The position numbers were made by a program, and so were the translations under genes. The notes beneath the pieces are model-generated. The model was not told the origin of the DNA. It saw only the letters and a program-made list of their open reading frames with translations, and did no database searches. A DNA stretch of 44,519 nucleotides from positions 1 to 44,519 of the IMG/VR virus record IMGVR_UViG_3300030412_000381. One strand, 5' to 3'. Positions 1 to 7,129 of this stretch are shown in pieces; position 1 is the first letter of the stretch, and each line of letters opens with the position of its first letter. This DNA is from a virus.

Positions 1-1293
1 CCCAGCGTTCTCAGTTATCAATACTACATTTTCCATCAGCCACTTTGCATCGTTGGCACCATTGGCTGAAGCATCGCTTCGCTGTATTGATTTAACTATC
101 TTTACTACTTCACTTTTAGACCACCCCATCACTTCTCGGATGTCTTCATAGTAATCTAATTTCATAATCTCATTGTCGAGCTTTGATACATTTCTCATCA
201 ATGTATCGGCAAGTTGTCGTTGCTCATCTCCGGCCACCAGTGAGGCCAATTTATCAATCTGCTCTCCGACAACGTTTGTGGGAGCCTGCATGAATGTGAG
301 TTGCGGTTCAGGCGCTTGCATGAATGTGAGCTGTGGCTCAGGGGACGGCATATCAGCAAAGGTTGCTTTAGCTTTCCAAAGGTTATAAACCATTGAGAAC
401 CCTTCAACCTTTGCTGATAGATATTTAATCACATCACCACCTGTCTTATCCTGACAATGGCCGTGATGACATTGGAATCCTATCGAATTATCGTCGTTGG
501 TAAAGATGGCTGACCCGCTATCATCTTCATCGGTGTGAGTATGTACCCAAGGACAAGTGACATCGTAACGACCAGCCGACAATGCCGATTTGATATTGAG
601 ATAATCCAGTACAGGATGGTCAATAGTGACAGCGCCAGACACGCGTACGTCAGGCCGCTCTGCATCTAATTCAACACCGAACGGTATTGCTAGCTGCTCC
701 ATGGTGTATAACCGCTCAGGGTGCCATTCAGTTACCTGACATTGGGGTGCTGCTCCGCCGTTCTCTTCGATACGCTTCGCTTTGGTGTTGTAACCTTCAG
801 GCAGGCGTAAGTATCGTGTCACACCTTTTTGTCCAGTATCTTTACCGTCGGGTGCAAGACCATTTGCTAACAATTGGTCATGTAAATTATCGAAGCGGTT
901 CCGATTCGTTTCAGGCACTTCAAGGATGTATAACCACTGCTCAGAATAGAGAGATGATTTAAGTACGATTGAAGGCGGCGGTAGTCGCTGCACCTGTTCA
1001 AGCGGTAGTTTCTCTTTAACATCATCAAGACCGATGACATAACATCCTGCGAAGTTGGCTTTACGACGTACTGCTCTACCTGTGTCCGCGTCGGGTGCGA
1101 ACGTTGAGACGGTGAAGAACTGATTCTCACCATCGCGCAATTTGTAATCTTTATAGTAACCACCAGCCCATGCGATACCGCGTTTATCGTTTGGAATTTG
1201 GTTCGGGTCAAATGGGAATGAGGCGACATGCGCATAGTGATACATGTCTCTGAAGATGGCTTTTAAATACTGGTCATTCGTTATTCTTATCAT
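1..1293 (-). CDS. Primase-helicase, N-terminal part (gene continues across the circular junction)
   Basis: The frame is open from ATG at 1293 to base 1 without a stop and continues in frame at 44420 down to 43263, giving 816 residues. This part holds an archaeo-eukaryotic-primase-like domain: an acidic LDD at residues 89-91 and the RYLRLPEGYN signature at 160-169. A probable zinc site follows (C247, H251, C275, H276, H279, C280), typical of phage primases of this class. Residues 318-337 are two copies of a 10-residue unit, a linker to the C-terminal helicase. Role: primer synthesis and unwinding at the phage fork. The start has upstream GGTG and lies in the divergent promoter region. Domain calls are by motif; exact metal ligands are inferred. 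Confidence 0.9.
   Translation of the reverse strand, partial: MIRITNDQYLKAIFRDMYHYAHVASFPFDPNQIPNDKRGIAWAGGYYKDYKLRDGENQFFTVSTFAPDADTGRAVRRKANFAGCYVIGLDDVKEKLPLEQVQRLPPPSIVLKSSLYSEQWLYILEVPETNRNRFDNLHDQLLANGLAPDGKDTGQKGVTRYLRLPEGYNTKAKRIEENGGAAPQCQVTEWHPERLYTMEQLAIPFGVELDAERPDVRVSGAVTIDHPVLDYLNIKSALSAGRYDVTCPWVHTHTDEDDSGSAIFTNDDNSIGFQCHHGHCQDKTGGDVIKYLSAKVEGFSMVYNLWKAKATFADMPSPEPQLTFMQAPEPQLTFMQAPTNVVGEQIDKLASLVAGDEQRQLADTLMRNVSKLDNEIMKLDYYEDIREVMGWSKSEVVKIVKSIQRSDASANGANDAKWLMENVVLITENAG
2..99. repeat. Terminal direct repeat, left copy (assembly overlap)
   Basis: These 98 bases are identical to 44422-44519. Base 1 differs from the matching base 44421. Because an intact reading frame spans the junction, the repeat most likely reflects a circular assembly graph (circular or circularly permuted DNA) and not true short terminal repeats. 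Confidence 0.95.
284..343 (-). repeat. Two 30-bp tandem repeats in the primase linker
   Basis: The 13-mer GCATGAATGTGAG occurs at 288-300 and 318-330, 30 bp apart. The protein reads PEPQLTFMQA twice between the zinc-binding primase region and the helicase. Several silent third-position differences separate the copies, so the peptide seems to be kept by selection. Confidence 0.85.
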
Positions 1294-1386
1294 AGTTCAC
1301 CTACTATTACCTGAATTATAAAGGGTGGCGAGCGGTGCAGGTGGACACCGCTATTCAGAGAAGGTAGCTAATCCTTGTCCTAGCCT

Positions 1387-1421
1387 TTTATAGTGTGAGC
1401 TGAAATGTCTGACAGTGTCAA
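1387..1421 (-). promoter_or_regulatory. Leftward promoter of the primase-helicase with two operator repeats
   Basis: On the minus strand TTGACA (1421-1416) is followed 18 bp later by CACACT (1397-1392), next to TATAAA (1392-1387). The same stretch read on the plus strand holds GAAATGTC (1402-1409) and ACAGTGTC (1412-1419), two 8-mers spaced 10 bp that resemble the words found at the other phage promoters. The -35 is clear; the choice of -10 is uncertain. Confidence 0.5.
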
Positions 1422-1446
1422 TCTAAAATTAATTTCACTCAAAGTG

Positions 1447-1477
1447 TTGACAATGTCATACAAGGTGGTACACTGTG
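1447..1477 (+). promoter_or_regulatory. Early rightward promoter with three 10-bp-phased operator repeats
   Basis: TTGACA (1447-1452), a 16-bp spacer and TACACT (1469-1474) form a sigma70-type promoter. Three direct 8-mers overlap it at exact 10-bp period: ACAATGTC (1450), ACAAGGTG (1460) and ACACTGTG (1470). The first gene begins 32 bp downstream. The arrangement matches the promoter at 4233 and fits a multimeric ribbon-helix-helix operator. Confidence 0.75.
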
Positions 1478-1508
1478 CCTAACTTAACTAATCAATGGGG
1501 TTATTAAA

Positions 1509-1745
1509 ATGAAGATTACTAGAAACGAAGCTATGAAAGATATTAGGGAAACAGCACGGAATGTAGGGCTGGTATTTAAAGAGTCAAACCATTATATAAA
1601 TGGTCAGCAGGCGTTTAAATTTGAAGATAGGGAAAACGGGATGGTCAGACTTGATGCTCGCCTTTTCTGGACAGCTTACGAAGACTGTATGAGCGGTTAC
1701 ATTTCATCATACGATAAAGAGTCTGGCACTTTTAAAGGCGTTTAA
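1509..1745 (+). CDS. Hypothetical early protein, 78 aa
   Basis: First gene after the early rightward promoter, preceded by a purine-rich GGGG stretch. I do not recognise the family. The sequence is soluble and mixed alpha/beta-like, with a basic N-terminus and an aromatic-rich middle (residues 53-65), and shows no membrane segment or cysteine cluster. It is separated from the next gene by two bases, so the two are probably co-translated. Its first place in the early operon suggests host takeover, but nothing in the sequence shows this. Confidence 0.7.
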   Translation: MKITRNEAMKDIRETARNVGLVFKESNHYINGQQAFKFEDRENGMVRLDARLFWTAYEDCMSGYISSYDKESGTFKGV

Positions 1746-1747
1746 TC

Positions 1748-2089
1748 ATGAAAACAATCACACAACTAGATCAGATGGATGAGCGCGAGTTGAAGCATGA
1801 AGTTTTATGTTTGCAGAAAGTATTAGGTGATCTACAGGTTGACGAGTTTAAAAGCTCAGTATGTCACCGCTATCATTTTGCAAGCAATGAACTGTTGAGA
1901 CTAAACCGAGATCGATACTTGGGAAGCGCTGTTATAATATCAATAGCTGATTTAAAGGGTGAATTATTAATCAAGCCCGTCAGCTTTAAAGATGGGTTGT
2001 CAAACGAATCAATCAACGCTTTGCTAGATGATCTGCAATATTCATACGATAGCGTTATCGAACTTACACCGACCATAAAACGATTATAG
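1748..2089 (+). CDS. Hypothetical early protein, 113 aa
   Basis: Starts two bases after the previous stop. The N-terminal half (MDEREL onward, residues 10-35) is charged and probably helical; the C-terminal half alternates hydrophobic residues and looks mixed alpha/beta. No known motif is visible. It is followed by a GC-rich hairpin (2119-2138), so the first transcription segment may end or be attenuated here. Confidence 0.65.
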   Translation: MKTITQLDQMDERELKHEVLCLQKVLGDLQVDEFKSSVCHRYHFASNELLRLNRDRYLGSAVIISIADLKGELLIKPVSFKDGLSNESINALLDDLQYSYDSVIELTPTIKRL

Positions 2090-2118
2090 GTAGATATCTA
2101 CTAACTCCGCATCACACA

Positions 2119-2138
2119 AAGCCCCTTAACTGGGGCTT
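2119..2138 (+). terminator. Hairpin, possible weak terminator or attenuator
   Basis: AAGCCCC (2119-2125) and GGGGCTT (2132-2138) form a perfect 7-bp stem with a 6-base loop. The downstream sequence TAAAGGG lacks a T tract, so termination would be weak; it may instead stabilise an mRNA end. Confidence 0.4.
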
Positions 2139-2173
2139 AAAGGGTGAAAACGTACATTTAAGAGGATTGAATT

Positions 2174-2341
2174 GTGAACGATGAAATTAACAGTGAGCAA
2201 CATAAAGTAGCTTGGAAATATCAAATCAAAGGTGAAACATGCCTGCGCTATATTTTTGCAAAAGATGTAGATGAAGCGACTGATATTATTGTATCTCGTT
2301 TCCCAGACAAGGACTTCACCTTAACAAAAAGTTTAAATTAA
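2174..2341 (+). CDS. Small hypothetical protein, 55 aa, GTG start
   Basis: Open frame beginning with GTG, preceded by AAGAGG eight bases upstream, and ending TAA at 2339-2341. The protein has the pattern of a small alpha/beta domain: a strand-like KVAWKYQIKG, a FAKDVDEATDIIVSRF helix and a FTLTKS strand. This pattern is common in short phage proteins of unknown role. It fills what would otherwise be a 260-base gap between neighbours. Not recognised as a named family. Confidence 0.6.
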   Translation: MNDEINSEQHKVAWKYQIKGETCLRYIFAKDVDEATDIIVSRFPDKDFTLTKSLN

Positions 2342-2355
2342 TTGAGAGAAATGTG

Positions 2356-2787
2356 ATGTCAAATAAAACAGAATTAAAAAATGGTGATAAATGTCACGTG
2401 AGTAATGTATCGGAAGAGGACGCATTGTCTAGGCCTAATACGGAAACATATAATTATATTGGGCATACAATAATTGGTGATCACATAATCGAAACCCCTG
2501 ACGGGCATACATTCTCTTGTAAGTATGTCACACCTATTCCAGAACCCGAGCTTGTGCCTTGGACTTATGATACCTGCCCGCTGCCCCCGTTTACCGTGAA
2601 GAGGAAAGGCTCTAACAACTTTATAGTGGTAATGAGTCTCAGTGATAATGGATGTCTCATGGGCCCGAATATTAATGTTGTTCGAGATTGGGTACATGAA
2701 GACTTTAAAAGGCTTCTTAACCATTATGAATACTTCCCAAATAAACAAGACCGAAATAATGTCTGGCCTTGTGGAGTTGTGAAATGA
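2356..2787 (+). CDS. Hypothetical protein with C-terminal PPFTVK module, 143 aa
   Basis: Start ATG 2356 follows GAGAG at proper spacing; GTG 2353 is an alternative. The C-terminal half (from about residue 70) contains CPLPPFTVKRKGSNN, a central Gly and a Y-x-Y-x-P ending. It aligns by eye with the C-terminal half of the 168-residue protein at 7119-7625, so the two are paralogues over this module. The N-terminal half (NGDKCHVSN...) resembles a small beta-barrel as in many phage accessory proteins. Its stop overlaps the next start (ATGA). Function unknown. Confidence 0.7.
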   Translation: MSNKTELKNGDKCHVSNVSEEDALSRPNTETYNYIGHTIIGDHIIETPDGHTFSCKYVTPIPEPELVPWTYDTCPLPPFTVKRKGSNNFIVVMSLSDNGCLMGPNINVVRDWVHEDFKRLLNHYEYFPNKQDRNNVWPCGVVK

Positions 2788-3506
2788 AAATAGATAAATA
2801 TGAGTTGACGGATGAAAAAATTATGGTAGGAGGTAGAACTCTCTATCGTATTAAAGCACTTAAATCTTTCGGTGATGTGAACGAAGATGAAGTAGGAGGA
2901 TTCATTGAATCCTTGGACTGTTTAAGTCAAGTTGACACGGCTTGGGTGTATGACAATGCTCAGATATATGGCGGCGCTCGGGTGTCTGGTAACGCTCAGA
3001 TATATGGTGGCGCTCAGGTGTTTGGTAGTGCGCGGGTGTTTGACAATGCTCGGGTGTTTGACAATGCTCAGATATATGGTGGCGCTCGGGTGTCTGGTAG
3101 TGCGCGGGTGTTTGACAATGCTCGGGTGTTTGACAATGCTCAGATATATGGTGATGCTCGGGTGTTTGGCGATGCTTGTGTGTTTGACAATGCTCGGGTG
3201 TTTGGTGATGCTCGGGTGTCTGGTAACGCTCAGATATATGGTAACGCTCAGATATATGGTAGTGCGCGGGTGTTTGGTGATGCTCGGGTGTTTGGCTATG
3301 TTGATTACATATCAATAAGTCCAATAGGTAGTGAAAAAGGCGTGTTCACGGCTTATAAAACAGATGATGGGATTTATTGTAATCGCGCATGTTTTCATGG
3401 TTCGTTGTCAGATTTCAAAAAAGCCGTTGAAACCACACATGGTGATAACGCCCACGGTAAAACATACAAGGCCATGATTAAGATGGTTAAAGCGAGGTTG
3501 TCATGA
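2784..3506 (+). CDS. Hexapeptide-repeat (left-handed beta-helix-like) protein, 240 aa
   Basis: Start ATG 2784 overlaps the previous stop as ATGA and follows GGAG. Residues about 50-175 are some twenty imperfect copies of a six-residue unit such as NAQIYG, GARVSG and NARVFD, with a small residue followed by A at positions 1-2 and an aliphatic residue at position 4. This is the hallmark of left-handed beta-helix hexapeptide folds. Flanking regions are not repetitive: an N-terminal beta domain and a C-terminal helical tail with KAYK/MIKMVKA. Such proteins occur in many phages as accessory genes without assigned role; I see no acetyltransferase active-site loop. The gene next to it overlaps by four bases. 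Confidence 0.8.
   Translation: MKIDKYELTDEKIMVGGRTLYRIKALKSFGDVNEDEVGGFIESLDCLSQVDTAWVYDNAQIYGGARVSGNAQIYGGAQVFGSARVFDNARVFDNAQIYGGARVSGSARVFDNARVFDNAQIYGDARVFGDACVFDNARVFGDARVSGNAQIYGNAQIYGSARVFGDARVFGYVDYISISPIGSEKGVFTAYKTDDGIYCNRACFHGSLSDFKKAVETTHGDNAHGKTYKAMIKMVKARLS
2946..3300 (+). repeat. 18-bp tandem repeat array inside the hexapeptide-repeat gene
   Basis: The DNA repeats with 18-bp period (for example GCTCGGGTGTTTGACAAT and GCTCAGATATATGGTGGC), with near-identical copies interspersed. High nucleotide identity between units points to recent copy-number change by slippage or recombination. Confidence 0.9.
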
Positions 3507-4219
3507 TGGATACTGTCACAACAGACGGATTTTACATTAAGCACAAAAGCAGAGACGAGGCGATTGAGTTTATAGATTTGGTTGTGGCGAATGGATATGA
3601 GTTGTTTGAGGGTGTTGTTAGGCATCATAACTCCAATCGTAAAACCGAACCAACGGATTGGAGTTATGTGGGCATTCGCGGTAAAGAGGGTACTTTTTTC
3701 ACTGATAACAAGTCGGGGTTCGGCAAAAACGCAAAAGAAATGACCCTACAACAAGTCCGTGACATGTTTAATAAAGACGATAAATGGATTAACGGCATAC
3801 CGCCTGTTGGGTGCGAGTGTGAGCACTTTAACGAAGATGTTGGCGAACGGGAGAAGTGCATAATTGTTGCCCATGATAATGGCATGGCCGTCTTTAAGTG
3901 TACCCACGAAAAAGGGGATTGCTACGGAGCTGACGACAAAGGTTTTCGCCCACTAAAATCACAACAAGACAAAGAGGGTGAAGATGTTATTAACGAAATG
4001 CTTAAGCTGGATAATGTAGACCATCTCCCAACAGCATGGAAAAAGGCGTTTTGCAAAAAGCTGATTGACGAAGGCTACAGAAAAATAAACCCCATTAGCG
4101 ATGAAGATATTGAAGGCCGCATTTCTTCGATGATAGTATCAAATGACTCGTATGTCAGAGGGATTAGAACTGGCATCAAGTGGGCAATCGCCACAATGCT
4201 GGGGAAAAACAATAAATAA
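3503..4219 (+). CDS. Hypothetical protein with two small phage modules, 238 aa
   Basis: ATG 3503 overlaps the previous stop (ATGA). Residues about 10-95 carry a pattern A-x-E-F-I-x-x-V-V-A-N-G ... W-S-Y-V-G-I ... MTLQQVRDMF that also occurs, weaker, in the N-terminal half of the 168-residue protein at 7119. Residues 100-160 (VGCECEH ... MAVFKCTHEK ... FRPLKSQQDKE) form a second module common in phage early proteins, probably a small beta-barrel. The C-terminus is helical. No catalytic motif. A noncoding promoter region follows. Confidence 0.7.
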   Translation: MMDTVTTDGFYIKHKSRDEAIEFIDLVVANGYELFEGVVRHHNSNRKTEPTDWSYVGIRGKEGTFFTDNKSGFGKNAKEMTLQQVRDMFNKDDKWINGIPPVGCECEHFNEDVGEREKCIIVAHDNGMAVFKCTHEKGDCYGADDKGFRPLKSQQDKEGEDVINEMLKLDNVDHLPTAWKKAFCKKLIDEGYRKINPISDEDIEGRISSMIVSNDSYVRGIRTGIKWAIATMLGKNNK

Positions 4220-4232
4220 CCTGCGATAAAGG

Positions 4233-4263
4233 TGGACAAGGTTAAACAATGTGTTACACTGTC
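4233..4263 (+). promoter_or_regulatory. Promoter of the RHH/replication operon with three 10-bp-phased operator repeats
   Basis: TGGACA (4233-4238), 16-bp spacer, TACACT (4255-4260). Direct repeats ACAAGGTT (4236), ACAATGTG (4246) and ACACTGTC (4256) are spaced exactly 10 bp and cover the whole promoter. Binding of a protein here would block RNA polymerase. Because the next gene is an RHH DNA-binding protein, autorepression is the obvious hypothesis. Confidence 0.75.
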
Positions 4264-4287
4264 ATTATCTAAACGGGAGGTATCAAA

Positions 4288-4506
4288 ATGGCAGATGAAA
4301 AATTGGACGCACGATTTATGATTCGAGTTAATTCTGAAAAGATGAATCAATATCGTGAGTCAGCAGCAACCACGTACGGTAAAGACAGTAATGATTTACT
4401 ACGTGAATGTATGGACGCGCTGGTGGATGGACGACTTCGTATCACACCCACCGATGAACAACTTAAAACTTTAAAAACGAGAGAGGACTTATACGATGTC
4501 AATTGA
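4288..4506 (+). CDS. Ribbon-helix-helix (Arc-like) DNA-binding regulator, 72 aa
   Basis: A strong GGGAGG ribosome site precedes ATG 4288. The sequence matches an RHH fold: beta strand ARFMIRVN (residues 8-15), helix A SEKMNQYRESAATTYG (16-31), helix B DSNDLLRECMDALVDGRL (33-50), then an acidic tail. RHH proteins such as Arc, MetJ and omega bind as dimers to short repeated words, with the beta ribbon in the major groove. The gene's promoter carries three 10-bp-phased repeats that recur at other phage promoters, so it is the best candidate for the regulator of these sites. The family call is firm; the regulon is inference. Overlaps the next gene by 11 bases. Confidence 0.82.
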   Translation: MADEKLDARFMIRVNSEKMNQYRESAATTYGKDSNDLLRECMDALVDGRLRITPTDEQLKTLKTREDLYDVN

Positions 4507-4843
4507 AGAAACTTTAAATCGAATCGCGGATAGTAATGACAAGATAGTAGCATTATTATCTTCGGCGGCACCTGTAGCAACAACGCCAGCGGCACCTGTA
4601 GCAACAACGCCAGCGGCACCTGTAGCAACAACGCCAGCGGCACCTGTAGCAGCTCCACCTTCCGTCGATGCTTCATCATTGACTCTTGATTTCTTGAATG
4701 ATATGTGTGTGAAAGCAGCGACTAAATTACAAGATGGTGGCGCGGCGGTTCGTGCAATTCTATCCGAGTTCGGTGCAGCTACAATCGACACAATCCCACA
4801 AGCTAATCTGGTGCAGTTTCACGATAAGGTAAAGGCTTTATAA
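4496..4843 (+). CDS. Linker-containing hypothetical protein of the replication operon, 115 aa
   Basis: Begins inside the end of the RHH gene. Residues 1-22 form a helix, residues 23-55 are a Pro/Ala-rich linker with three AAPVATTP octads (24-bp period in DNA), and residues 56-115 form a compact helical domain (TLDFLNDMCVKA ... AILSEFGAATIDTIP). That domain is of a kind common next to phage recombination and replication genes. The linker shares the 12-mer GCACCTGTAGCA with the linker of the SSB gene. It is followed one base later by the DUF2800 nuclease. Function unknown; a small adaptor in the replication complex is possible. Confidence 0.7.
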   Translation: MSIEETLNRIADSNDKIVALLSSAAPVATTPAAPVATTPAAPVATTPAAPVAAPPSVDASSLTLDFLNDMCVKAATKLQDGGAAVRAILSEFGAATIDTIPQANLVQFHDKVKAL

Positions 4844-4844
4844 C

Positions 4845-6104
4845 ATGGGTGCACATGCAAGATTGGGGCCATCCAATAAGAGATGGCCAAAATGTGCAGG
4901 GTCAGTCCGTGAAGAAGCGGCGTACCCTGATACAAGCAGTGATGCGGCGATAGATGGCACGGGGTCGCATTTATTATTAGAATTGTGTTTGGTCAACGGC
5001 GTGAAAGCTGATACTTACATCGGGCAGACTATAGGTGTAGGAGATGCTGAAATGCCTATGGGTTGGTTCGTTGAAGCCGACCGTGCTAAACGTGTTCAAA
5101 TCTGCCTCGATTATGTATCACAACGCGTCGCTGAGTTGAAAGCCGAATATGGGGTTCAATACTCCGATGTTAAAGTGGCAGTCGAAGCTGAAACCATATC
5201 TAATGCGGGTGAAGCTTATGGTCGTGATGATTGGTGGGGTACGTGCGACATTACACTGGTGGTCATGGCTCGAAATTCAGATGATGAATTACACGAAGCG
5301 GTGTTTGTAGAAGTCATTGATTATAAAGATGGCAGAAGGTATGTAGATGAGAAGTTTAATACTCAATTAATGACATACCTGCACGGTAAAACATACGCAT
5401 TGATATCTTGTATCAGCGGTGCTATGACCATCGTACAACCTAAAACCAAAGTGGCTATCCGCACACATCACATGACGCTTGCGGATTTACAAAAAGAAGC
5501 TGATAAATTGGCTGTTGCTGCGGCTAAGACCGACGCATCAGATGCACCGCTAACCGCTGGCAAACATTGCCACGATTTTTGCAAGCATAAGCCTAACTGT
5601 CAGGAGTTTAAAAACCAAAAATTTGGGAGGATTAATGTCGTGGAAGAAATGGGACTAGTAGAGAAAGTCACCAACCACCTGCAAACAATGCAGGGTCATG
5701 AACTGAGTGCAATTTTAGATGTAGAAAAGGACTACACCAAAGCGTTCAAAGAAGCCAAAGAAGAAGCCATTCGTCGCATCAATAGCGGTCACACGGTGCC
5801 CAATTATATTGTAGGCAATGGTAGTAATAAGTACGTGTGGGCAGAAGATGAAGAAGAAATGATTAAGAAATTCAAAGGTCGGAAATTAACACAGGCCGAT
5901 TACTATGTTTCTAAACTCATCTCACCGGCGCAAGTTGAAAAGATGACTGAAAAATTATCTGAAACTCAGATTAAAGGGTTGCAGAAATTTGTCAAAACAG
6001 TTGAAGGTAATCCTTCGCTGAAGCGCACAAAGGCTCCTGAAAAACAAACCGCAGAGCAGATGTTCGGCGGTCAGGTGGAACAACCATTAACATTCTTATC
6101 ATAA
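4845..6104 (+). CDS. DUF2800 family PD-(D/E)XK nuclease, RecB/Cas4-like, 419 aa
   Basis: The N-terminus (LGPSNKRWPKCAGS) is typical of DUF2800. Nuclease motifs are seen in order: H42; GTCD with D135; a strand E156-V-I-D159-Y-K161; and the QLMTY motif (Q174-Y178) of RecB-family enzymes. C17 together with C242, C246 and C252 matches the one-plus-three cysteine layout of Cas4/AddB iron-sulphur nucleases. The family is usually paired with the DUF2815 SSB in phages, as here 12 bp downstream, and probably resects DNA ends for replication or recombination. The C-terminus carries a QTAEQMFGG element shared with the SSB and ends in PLTFLS. Confidence 0.88.
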   Translation: MGAHARLGPSNKRWPKCAGSVREEAAYPDTSSDAAIDGTGSHLLLELCLVNGVKADTYIGQTIGVGDAEMPMGWFVEADRAKRVQICLDYVSQRVAELKAEYGVQYSDVKVAVEAETISNAGEAYGRDDWWGTCDITLVVMARNSDDELHEAVFVEVIDYKDGRRYVDEKFNTQLMTYLHGKTYALISCISGAMTIVQPKTKVAIRTHHMTLADLQKEADKLAVAAAKTDASDAPLTAGKHCHDFCKHKPNCQEFKNQKFGRINVVEEMGLVEKVTNHLQTMQGHELSAILDVEKDYTKAFKEAKEEAIRRINSGHTVPNYIVGNGSNKYVWAEDEEEMIKKFKGRKLTQADYYVSKLISPAQVEKMTEKLSETQIKGLQKFVKTVEGNPSLKRTKAPEKQTAEQMFGGQVEQPLTFLS

Positions 6105-6116
6105 GGAAAATTAAAA

Positions 6117-6866
6117 ATGGCAACACAAACTACAATTAAAGTGAAAGGTATCATCCGTCATCAATCATTGCTAACAGCAACCGCTGCAATGAAAGCGAAC
6201 GGTCAACGATATGACCAAAAGAATTATTCGGTGAACGTACTAATTCCAAAAAATGAACCGATGGTTCCTACTATTAACCAAGCGTTTGAAACAGCGATTA
6301 CATCTGTATTTGGGAGTCCGGCATTGCCAGCAAACGCTCACACAGTATGGAAAGATTGTGCGGTATCAGATGCGGGTAATGCTGATTTGGCCAATTATTA
6401 TGAACTTCGGTTAGCGAGCCGTGAAGAGTACGAAAGACCATTGGTATGTGATGCCAATCATCAACCGATATTAGACCCTGCAACCGTAAAAGTAGGTGAT
6501 GAAGTGTGGGTGGTGGGTGTAGTCACAGCATACGATACGGGTGATGGTGGTACAAGCTGTTACCTCAACGGCACTATGATTACAGGCGTGGCAGGTGCAA
6601 TCCCTATTGATAAATTATCATCACGTCAAACCGCAGAGCAGATGTTTGGCGGGATGGCAGCACCTGTAGCAGCAGCACCTGTAGCAGCAGCACCTGTAGC
6701 AGCAGCACCTGTAGCAGCAGCACCTGTAGCAGCAGCACCTGTAGCACCTCAACATATCATGACGGCGGCGGCACAAGGTGCTACGTATGAAGCCATGATT
6801 ACTGCGGGGTGGACGGATGAAACCCTCATTGCCCATGGTATGATGATTCAACCTAGCTACGCTTAA
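6117..6866 (+). CDS. Single-stranded DNA-binding protein, DUF2815 family, 249 aa
   Basis: Preceded by AAGGAAA. Residues 1-165 fit the DUF2815/OB-fold SSB family: a basic N-terminal beta strand, YSVNVLIPK, and a core WVVGVV ... CYLNGTMITG. Residues 171-179 are QTAEQMFGG, identical to the nuclease C-terminus. A linker of AAPVA repeats (15-bp period) follows, then a C-terminal module (GATYEAMITAGWTDETLIAHGMM) seen in many phage SSB-like proteins. There is no acidic DDDxPF-like tip. It is expected to coat ssDNA at the fork and interact with nuclease and polymerase. A terminator hairpin follows. Confidence 0.88.
   Translation: MATQTTIKVKGIIRHQSLLTATAAMKANGQRYDQKNYSVNVLIPKNEPMVPTINQAFETAITSVFGSPALPANAHTVWKDCAVSDAGNADLANYYELRLASREEYERPLVCDANHQPILDPATVKVGDEVWVVGVVTAYDTGDGGTSCYLNGTMITGVAGAIPIDKLSSRQTAEQMFGGMAAPVAAAPVAAAPVAAAPVAAAPVAAAPVAPQHIMTAAAQGATYEAMITAGWTDETLIAHGMMIQPSYA
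6655..6746 (+). repeat. 15-bp tandem repeats encoding an Ala-Pro-Val linker in SSB
   Basis: About six copies of GCACCTGTAGCAGCA in tandem encode AAPVA units. The copies are nearly identical in DNA, so the linker length is likely variable between relatives. Confidence 0.9.
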
Positions 6867-6874
6867 TTACAACG

Positions 6875-6906
6875 AGCGGTCATCGACCGGTGGCCGCTTA
6901 TTTTCT
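6875..6906 (+). terminator. Rho-independent terminator after SSB
   Basis: AGCGGTCA (6875-6882) pairs with TGGCCGCT (6891-6898), 8 bp with one G-T pair and an 8-base loop, followed by TATTTTCT. It would end or attenuate the nuclease-SSB transcript before the polymerase genes. Confidence 0.65.
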
Positions 6907-6919
6907 AGGATAAAACACA

Positions 6920-7129
6920 ATGACTCAAGAATTGAATAAGGTTAAGGACATGATAGCTGCAAAACTGTATGACTCCCCTCACGGGTTGGTGTCTGTCAAT
7001 TTTGTGCTCTCTCTTATCGACGATTACATTGCAGACGTTGAGCGTGAGGCTCGCAGATGGCCTCCGACTGAAGAACGAATTGATATTATAGGACCGAACG
7101 GTAACACAGGGGAACATTATGAAAACTAA
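6920..7129 (+). CDS. Small hypothetical protein, 69 aa
   Basis: Preceded by CTAGGATAAA. The first 45 residues are helical (VKDMIAAKLYDSP ... VNFVLSLIDDYIADVEREARRW), the tail is polar. No recognised family. It overlaps the next gene by 11 bases and lies between SSB and DNA polymerase, so a replication-linked accessory role is possible but unproven. Confidence 0.65.
   Translation: MTQELNKVKDMIAAKLYDSPHGLVSVNFVLSLIDDYIADVEREARRWPPTEERIDIIGPNGNTGEHYEN

Noticed and set aside
2-99. Terminal repeats as true phage DNA ends
   Set aside because: The repeat lies within the primase-helicase coding region and its length is that of an assembly overlap, so it is better read as circular closure.
867-1235. 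Open frame of 122 codons on the minus strand
   Set aside because: It is a shadow of the primase-helicase frame, which has clear domain motifs in the other reading frame.
2902-3324. Long open frames on the minus strand and in the second plus frame inside the hexapeptide-repeat gene
   Set aside because: They exist only because the 18-bp repeat is free of stops in all frames; the products are monotonous (QTPEHH or MLGCL repeats) and have no ribosome site.
4489-4791. Minus-strand Ala/Gly-rich frame opposite the linker gene
   Set aside because: Caused by the repeat; opposite direction to a well-organised operon with overlapping genes.
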